Shown here piece by piece: positions 61,101 through 64,000 of a stretch of 64,000 nt of DNA. The stretch spans positions 119,861-183,860 of the forward strand of contig JAIUCV010001097.1 in NCBI GenBank assembly GCA_026724425.1, given 5' to 3'. Positions within the stretch are counted from its first letter, which is position 1. Every line of letters begins with the position of its first letter. The position numbers were made by a program, and so were the translations under genes. The DNA is from Erythrophleum ivorense. Taxonomy: Eukaryota; Streptophyta; Magnoliopsida; Fabales; Fabaceae. Below the pieces are notes generated by a model that did not search any database, was not told where the DNA came from, and saw only the letters and a program-made list of their open reading frames with translations.

Positions 61101-61620
61101 TCTAGATAGGTTCTGTTCTTTGTGGTTTTAACGGGACTAAATGGAATCGATTGCATTTGAAATTTTTACAGCATATAGTTCACATATTAAACTTTCCATA
61201 AACACCTAATTCTCACAAATTGAACTTTCGTAACTCAGATAAAAATTTTCAAAGTTTATGCAGAATATGGATTTCTTTGCATCTCAGGTTCATATGTTAC
61301 TCCTTGGGTATCCACCGTGTAATTCATGACTAGATAGACCAAAACAAGTATGTTTATAATAAATACATGTGGACCCTTGTAACTTCATTTGGCATGCAAA
61401 CAGACTAATTTTGGTGTTCATGAACTACATAAAGCTAGGTATGATAGTTTTCATCCAAAGAGTCACACTCTAGTCAGAACTCTTTCACTTATATCGCCAT
61501 TTATAACTCAGTCTTTATTCATCAAGGAGGTTTTCAACTTTCTTTTATGTTAACTAACCTAACCACACAAACTCACATGTGATTGCCTATGTGGCATAAT
61601 AGTAATGAATGGGATGAATA
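58162..61620 (+). mobile_element. Divergent family A LTR (A' subfamily), 3' terminus lost
   Basis: It starts TGTAATACTAGTCTTCCTAA, like the copy at 34239, and keeps GATTGACCTAAATTTTGACC. Its donor-like AG|GT sites at 58823, 59010 and 59866 lie 187 and 856 bases apart, similar to the other copies. CTATTGAGATTCTTTCC and the distal units (60800-61270) are also present. The 31-bp minisatellite has largely gone; only CTTGGTCCCAATTTGAGATT-like traces remain near 60050. GATTGCCTATGTGGCATAAT near 61580 matches the last 60 bases of the copy ending at 8786, but the TTACA end is missing. It is probably older than the other copies. Confidence 0.7.
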
Positions 61621-62199
61621 AGAGGACCCCCATATTTAAATTAGAATATTTCTTTATTCGAATTTTAATTATTTTTATTCTTATGTTAAAATATCCTAAC
61701 AAGAGAGGCAAGTCAGAAAAGAGCGAATGGAGGGATATGGTGTTCTAATTTTGGTTTTATACTGGTTCTTTTTATCTTTTATCTTTTTTTTTTCGGTTAA
61801 GATGTCTTTTTTTATTTTTTATTATAAATTAAAAATATTTTCGACGTGTAGGAATATGGAAAAAAAAAACGTTGAACGGATTGACGATTAGCGTACAAAT
61901 TGGAGCATGTGAGATTCTGCTTAATATTGGACGGAGGATGTATACAAGGGTCTACTTCAAAGTATGTAAAAGTACAAGGTTTAATATTCAGGTTGCAAGT
62001 ACATGATTGTTGTTTGCAAGAGTGCCAATGTACAAGAGGGTGTGTACACTTTCTCTTTTTTTTAAAAAATTAATTTTAGTAATGATATTCTTTATATTAT
62101 TAGATGTATGAAGAAATTTGCTTACACTAATTTATTACATGGCTATAAAACCTTATAAAATAGTGTTTTTTGAATCATAAAAAAAATTTGAAAAAATTT
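61621..62199. other. Unassigned AT-rich DNA
   Basis: No gene or known repeat is recognised. TACAAGGGT, TACAAGGTTT and TACAAGAGGGT recur within 61950-62045. T-rich runs flank it. It may be the non-LTR part of the transposon suggested by the next entry, or single-copy spacer. Confidence 0.35.
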
Positions 62200-62237
62200 T
62201 CAATGACTAACATATCTTTTCAATGGAGGCATTCAAA

Positions 62238-62520
62238 AATCATTAGTGAAATTCATATTCAATGCGACGTCATTCAAAAGTTGCCATTGAAACCCATTTT
62301 TAGGGAAAACATACCAAAGTTGCCACTGAAATTTACACTTGGTGCCGACATTTGGAAGTCTCCACAAAAACATAGTTTTAATTGCGACAATTTAAAGTCC
62401 CCATTGTAACTAGCTTTTGGTGACAACTCTGTTTCCATGGTGATCAGTCTCTAATTTGTGATTACTGTTGTTGCCATTAAAAGATAGTTTCAAGTGACAT
62501 TTTTAGTTGCCATCGAAACC
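62238..62520. repeat. 39-bp degenerate repeat array, CACTA-type subterminal repeats suspected
   Basis: The core GTTGCCATTGAAA recurs at 62280, 62319 (GTTGCCACTGAAA), 62358 (GTCTCCACAAAAA), 62397 (GTCCCCATTGTAA), 62470 (GTTGCCATTAAAA) and 62507 (GTTGCCATCGAAA), with a weaker copy at 62238. The first intervals are 39 bp, then 73 and 37. The linker carries GGTGCCGACATTTGGAA and TGCGACAATTTAAA, so GCGAC-like and GCCAC-like motifs alternate, as in the subterminal regions of plant CACTA elements. The frame 62170-62409 is open only because 39 is a multiple of three; it gives a 13-residue repeat and is not called a gene. Confidence 0.6.
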
Positions 62521-64000
62521 TCTAGAGATGAAATATCAGTCACGACTGAGTGGGAATGTAGAGTGGCTAGCCTCTTTCACCTTCATTTTCCTATCTTCCA
62601 CTTTCGCTTCCATATTTTCCATTTATCTCTATATTTGATATCAGAGACAAGAAGAGGAACACTCAATAATTGATGATTTGGCGAGATGCATCCTTAATTG
62701 GTATAGGTTTGTTTTTCGTTTCCTCGTTCTTCACAAAGTATATACACCTTCCTAATAATCAAAATAAAAAAAATTAATCAGGCTAATTAATTATAAGCTT
62801 AATGGTTTAACATTAAACTAAATCACGCTTTTTAAAGAAATGATCATTAAATTAAGCCTCTTTTTCAAAAAAGAAAAAAACTGTGTTTATAAATTTTTTC
62901 TAGTAAGGTTAAATGTCGATTCCATCATTGTTGAGAATATTTTGAATCCGTGATCGGTGTTTAACACTTTTTTCTGGGGCAAAGCTGTTTGACGCTGTTG
63001 AGTGTTGATGGGTAAGTTAGGAGTCGGAAGAATAATCATTCAATCCTTTTATGTAAGGTGGCAGGGAGCATGACTACTTACCTAACTTATCCTATCCCAT
63101 TATGGACCGTAATATATTCGGTCATCCATAGATTCAAACCGCTGCAACATATACTTTCTTACCAACACCTTTTATAATTAAATTAAATAAAAATATAATA
63201 AAAGCTTATTAGATGTGTGCATATATCAATAAATTTGCTAGGTCAAAGTTTATTAACTCTTTATATTTAGTACAAAAAAATATACCTAAAATTTCTTTCT
63301 TTGTATTACAGCTCAAGTGTTTCAAAGAGAATAAAAGTTAAATAAATTTGTTTGACATTTGTTATCAAGATTTTAATAAAAATATTATTGTGAACATGTT
63401 GTTTTAAATAATAATAGTAATAATAATAATAAATTATCCCCCCTCCCAAAAAAAAAAAGATGTCCAAATTAGACAACCCTCATTTTATTGGAAATATTGA
63501 CAAACACCCTAAAACCACATGATAATTGAAGTAACCTCAAGGATAATATTAACTTTTTTTTTTACTAAAAATGTAACATTAAAAAAATTATTTTTTAAAC
63601 TTTTATTCCAATGTTATTTGTTTTATGTTAAAAATCATAAATTTAATTTATTATAATATTTTATTAATTTTATGGCAATACTTATAATTACTACTATATA
63701 TTTATGATACAAATTTTATTGTCAAAATTAAATTATTATCTTTAAATTGGTTATCCTAAACAACTATTTTATGTACATTTTATTTTATTTTTTATGATTA
63801 TTTTTATCAAACAATTTTTACTATTTGTTAAACTTAGAAAAGTAACTATTTTATATTGATCAAATATATATTTAACATTGTATTTGTGTGTGTAGCGGAT
63901 TTTTTTTTGTTCAGGGAGTGTCATATAATATGGACATTTCTCAAAAGAAAATAGTTTAATATATCACAAAAATAAATTAATAATGCAGTTAGTTGTTTAT
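62521..64000. other. Unassigned AT-rich DNA at the right edge
   Basis: No coding frame, LTR terminus or recognised family is seen. It contains a possible transposon end AAATTTTTTCTAGTA at 62891-62905 (see findings), a TAA microsatellite, homopolymer runs and very AT-rich sequence from 63540 onward. Confidence 0.4.
63407..63432. repeat. (AAT)n microsatellite, imperfect
   Basis: AATAATAATAGTAATAATAA and further units form about nine trinucleotides with one substitution. Confidence 0.9.

Noticed and set aside
62170..62409. A 79-codon open frame with a 13-residue repeat.
   Set aside because: It is produced by 39-bp DNA repeats in frame. The repeat continues beyond the stop and no protein motif is present.

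Overview
The window looks like nuclear DNA from a flowering plant, probably a eudicot. It is AT-rich and packed with long terminal repeats (LTRs) of Ty3/gypsy and Ty1/copia retrotransposons. Supporting signs are plant-type primer-binding sites, TATA boxes inside LTRs, and 5-bp target-site duplications (TSDs). I found no intact host gene, no bacterial-type gene, no rRNA or tRNA gene and no CRISPR array in 64 kb. Almost all open frames are chance frames inside degenerate LTR DNA. The only recognisable proteins are two broken retroelement frames: a Ty3 integrase plus chromodomain remnant near 35.6-36.6 kb, and a decayed ORF of an Athila/Tat-like element near 45.8-47.2 kb.

I name the repeat families by letter. 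Family A is a Ty3/gypsy LTR of about 3.5-3.7 kb, assigned to the Tekay/Del chromovirus lineage through the pol remnant joined to it. Family B is a 2.9-kb LTR; B2 is a related 5' end. Family D is an Athila/Tat-like non-autonomous element with a tRNA-Asp-type primer site. There are also two copia LTR loci.

Layout: 1-1987 A internal region; 1988-8786 one full A LTR and two A fragments head to tail; 8787-11590 D on the minus strand; 11591-12408 B2; 12677-14520 A fragment (minus); 14727-20475 copia LTR split by an A insertion (16280-20147); 20641-26089 A split by a B solo LTR (23114-26040); 26090-28640 A fragment; 28641-34238 copia remnant with its primer site, split by a second B solo LTR (30862-33727); 34239-38331 internally deleted A element with the pol remnant; 38332-41794 A solo LTR; 41795-55487 D element on the plus strand, invaded three times by A (42812-44445, 47757-51299, 51798-55392); 55488-57427 B and B2 pieces (minus); 58162-61620 divergent A copy; 61621-64000 unassigned DNA with a short 39-bp repeat array.

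Matching TSDs were read for five insertions (TGACC, AGATA, GATAG, ATAGG, ACTAC) and two more match at 4 of 5 bases. They give a partial order of events: copia, then A at 14.7-20.5 kb; A, then B at 20.6-26.1 kb; copia, then B at 30.7-34.2 kb; D, then A (at least twice) at 41.8-55.5 kb. The most unusual signal is the architecture of the A LTR. It carries three splice-donor-like AG|GT sites at nearly fixed spacing in every complete copy, a 31-bp minisatellite, and a distal part built from diverged units of about 180-190 bp.
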